Source of the DNA: Planctomycetota bacterium
Lineage (GTDB): Bacteria > Planctomycetota > UBA8108 > UBA1146 > JAJFFE01
Assembly: GCA_021776775.1 (NCBI GenBank)
Contig: JAJFFE010000256.1
Coordinates: 1 to 44,585, forward strand
DNA: 44,585 nt
Reading direction: 5' to 3'
Both the position numbers and the translations under genes were made by a program. Under the pieces are notes generated by a model. It was not told where the DNA came from. It worked only from the letters and a program-made list of their open reading frames with translations, and searched no databases. Shown one piece after another: positions 43,047-44,585 of this stretch (positions are counted from its first letter, which is position 1; every line of letters starts with the position of its first letter).

Positions 43047-43667
43047 CTACTCCAAGTCGAGATACTCATCGCACGGTGTGTCGATATGACTCGCGACGAT
43101 CACGGTGACTCCGTCAGAACGCTCGCTCTCGATCACACGCTCGACGAGCGCGCGACCGTCGGCGTGTTGGGCGGCGAGGGGTTCATCCAACAACACGATC
43201 GGCGATCTCGACGCCAGCGTTCTGACCAACGCGCAACGCTGGGCCTCGCCGCCCGAAAGACCGACCGGCTTGCGGTCGAGCAGCCCGGTCACCTCGAGCG
43301 CCTGGGCAACCCTCGAGATTCGGTCCGCCGAAGAGCCGGCGACGAGTTGGCACTGCTTCGCAATGGTGAGGTGAGGAAACAACCCAAGGTCTTGGAGCAA
43401 GAGTCCAATCCCACGATGGCGCGGCTCGACCCGGTGAACGGGATCGGAGAGAAGCTGATCGGATTGGCGAATCTCACCGCCGGTGAGTTCGAGCAGTCCC
43501 GCGAGCGCCAGCAACAACGACGACTTGCCGCAGCCGTTGGGCCCACGAACACCGAGTCCACGGCCGGCCGCCATCGAAAACGAAATGGGACCCAGGGAGA
43601 AGCCTTCACGCCGTAGCATGAGATCTCGAACCTCGATCGCGCTAGCCCGGCTAGCTCGTTCGGTCAT
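43047..43667 (-). CDS. ABC transporter ATP-binding protein
   Basis: 206 residues from ATG 43667, chosen because it overlaps the permease stop by 4 nt (ATGA) and has GGAGGGGG upstream; the frame continues to 43832 but that part overlaps the permease gene. Walker A GPNGCGKSS (42-50), Q-loop LLLQDLGLFPHLT, signature LSGGEAQRCALVRTLA, Walker B IVLLDEPLAA, H-loop ASHID. The short Q-loop form and the small size fit an importer for ions or a small cofactor (ThiQ/FbpC/ModC-like). It ends without the usual C-terminal regulatory domain. Confidence 0.93.
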   Translation of the reverse strand: MTERASRASAIEVRDLMLRREGFSLGPISFSMAAGRGLGVRGPNGCGKSSLLLALAGLLELTGGEIRQSDQLLSDPVHRVEPRHRGIGLLLQDLGLFPHLTIAKQCQLVAGSSADRISRVAQALEVTGLLDRKPVGLSGGEAQRCALVRTLASRSPIVLLDEPLAAQHADGRALVERVIESERSDGVTVIVASHIDTPCDEYLDLE

Positions 43668-44585
43668 CGGAGCCCCCTCCCCCATCGCATCAGACTCAAC
43701 GTCACCAAAGAACAGGCGAGTATCAGCGAAAGAGAAACTTGCGCCGCCTGCTCGTCGAAGCGGAAGTGCAGCATTTGGTAGAGCGCCAACACCGGCGGCA
43801 AGTACCCCGCGGGAGACAACAGATGCGCGCACTCGACTTCACCGAGAATCAGAGCGAACACGACCAGCAGGCCGGTCGAAAGGATCGGCAGGCATCGGAC
43901 AAGGTACACGCGGTAGCGTCGTGGTCTCTCTTCGACCCACGCCGCGGCGTGACGCTCCGCGAGTGGAATGGAATTCACCGCCAGCCAGCCGAACAGCACT
44001 CCCACCGCGCTAAAGCGAACTCCTTGAGCGATGGACAGAAGTAGCGTCGTCTCGGCAACTGCGATAGGCAAATGGTGTTGTACAGACTCCACGAGAGCAA
44101 GTCCGATCAAGCTTCCCGGGAGGAGCAAGGGCAGCGCCAGCAACAGGACGGTCGACGAACGAAGTCGGCCTGACTCCGCGACGGAGAACCCGAACCAGAC
44201 GACGGCCAACGCCACCACCAACCCCCGCAGCGACTCCGAAGCGAGCGTCGTCGTCATGAGTTCGATCTCGCCGGCTTGAATCGGAGCGTCGAACGCGACG
44301 CGAAGCAGAGCGACAAGCGGCGCAAGTTGAATCAAAACGATCAGCCAGACTGCAACCGCCGGCCAACGAACCGTGGGGCGGAAGCGATCGCCACTCGGGC
44401 TCTGTGGCGCTTCGATCCACCGCCCCAATGCGCGCAGAGTTAGCCACGCCAGAGGAACTACGATCAGCAGGGTGATCGCGACCAGTATCCAGCCTTCGAC
44501 ATCACTCTCGAGGGCCGTGAACGCGCCGAGAATACGAACGGGGATGGTCTGTACTCCGGCGAACTCCGCGATTTCCAGGCGGAGC
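43664..44585 (-). CDS. ABC importer permease, C-terminal part (start lies beyond the window)
   Basis: The frame is open to the right end of the window, so the N-terminal half is missing; about 306 residues are visible. Hydrophobic segments (LVAITLLIVVPLAWLTL, VAVWLIVLIQLAPLVALL, LLLALPLLLPGSLIGLALV, LLVVFALILGEVECAHLL) and a central IPVRILGAFTALES linker fit the 12-TM, two-fold FbpB/ThiP-type permeases. It pairs with the ATPase downstream, overlapping by 4 nt. The binding protein is probably upstream, outside the window; substrate (iron, thiamine or similar) is not determinable. Confidence 0.85.
   Translation of the reverse strand, partial: LRLEIAEFAGVQTIPVRILGAFTALESDVEGWILVAITLLIVVPLAWLTLRALGRWIEAPQSPSGDRFRPTVRWPAVAVWLIVLIQLAPLVALLRVAFDAPIQAGEIELMTTTLASESLRGLVVALAVVWFGFSVAESGRLRSSTVLLLALPLLLPGSLIGLALVESVQHHLPIAVAETTLLLSIAQGVRFSAVGVLFGWLAVNSIPLAERHAAAWVEERPRRYRVYLVRCLPILSTGLLVVFALILGEVECAHLLSPAGYLPPVLALYQMLHFRFDEQAAQVSLSLILACSLVTLSLMRWGRGLR

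Noticed and set aside
1..44585. CRISPR arrays, rRNA, tRNA genes, intact insertion sequences
   Set aside because: None recognised by reading; no regularly spaced repeats, no tRNA-like cloverleaf with CCA context noticed, no intact transposase. A tRNAscan/Infernal run could overturn this.

Overview
The window looks like a chromosomal piece of a GC-rich bacterium, most likely a Planctomycetota member or close relative. Evidence: a secreted protein ending in paired EF-hand/dockerin-like repeats with a GGPPPPAP-type tail; a Ser/Thr kinase fused to a formylglycine-generating-enzyme (FGE) domain; FHA-domain signalling proteins; an ECF sigma factor overlapping a giant anti-sigma-like membrane protein with carboxypeptidase-regulatory repeats; and a decayed copy of the planctomycete/myxobacterial multi-copy HNH endonuclease family. 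The phylum call is inference from these families.

Layout: 1-2384 holds the end of an M20 dipeptidase, its terminator, a decayed HNH gene and a small lipoprotein. 2676-8424 encodes a 1505-residue gingipain-type (C25) secreted protease and an SGNH hydrolase with a discoidin domain. 8469-11926 (minus) is trkA-trkH-GNAT. 12108-14822 has a secreted protein of unknown function, a HAMP-like membrane protein and a lipoprotein aldose epimerase. 15076-16491 is a redoxin whose reading frame contains an in-frame TGA exactly where the first Cys of the CxxC motif should be. 16614-23437 has a DUF418-like membrane protein, an FHA-TM-CAP protein, an esterase, an unknown membrane protein and a second TGA-interrupted thiol redox gene, a bacilliredoxin (BrxC/YtxJ type). 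23875-32698 holds a FHA-GAF-sigma54 activator, two secreted EF-hand proteins and the kinase-FGE protein. 33094-36635 is the ECF sigma/anti-sigma-like pair. 36769-37456 holds two TRL-like lipoproteins. 37488-42803 is a complete ABC importer operon with a DUF3798 binding protein. 43047-44585 is the end of a second ABC system.

The most notable result is two probable selenoproteins within 8 kb, both thiol-redox proteins whose catalytic Cys codon is TGA, with the frame continuing uninterrupted through the expected conserved sequence. A standard gene caller would truncate or split both. The first has a good bacterial SECIS-like hairpin (6-bp stem, CGGGT loop, 23 nt after the TGA); the second has only a weak one. 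No selA, selB, selC or selD is in the window. Other points of interest are a near-consensus sigma54 promoter with a hairpin beside the activator gene, and a probable frameshift at the N-terminus of the kinase.
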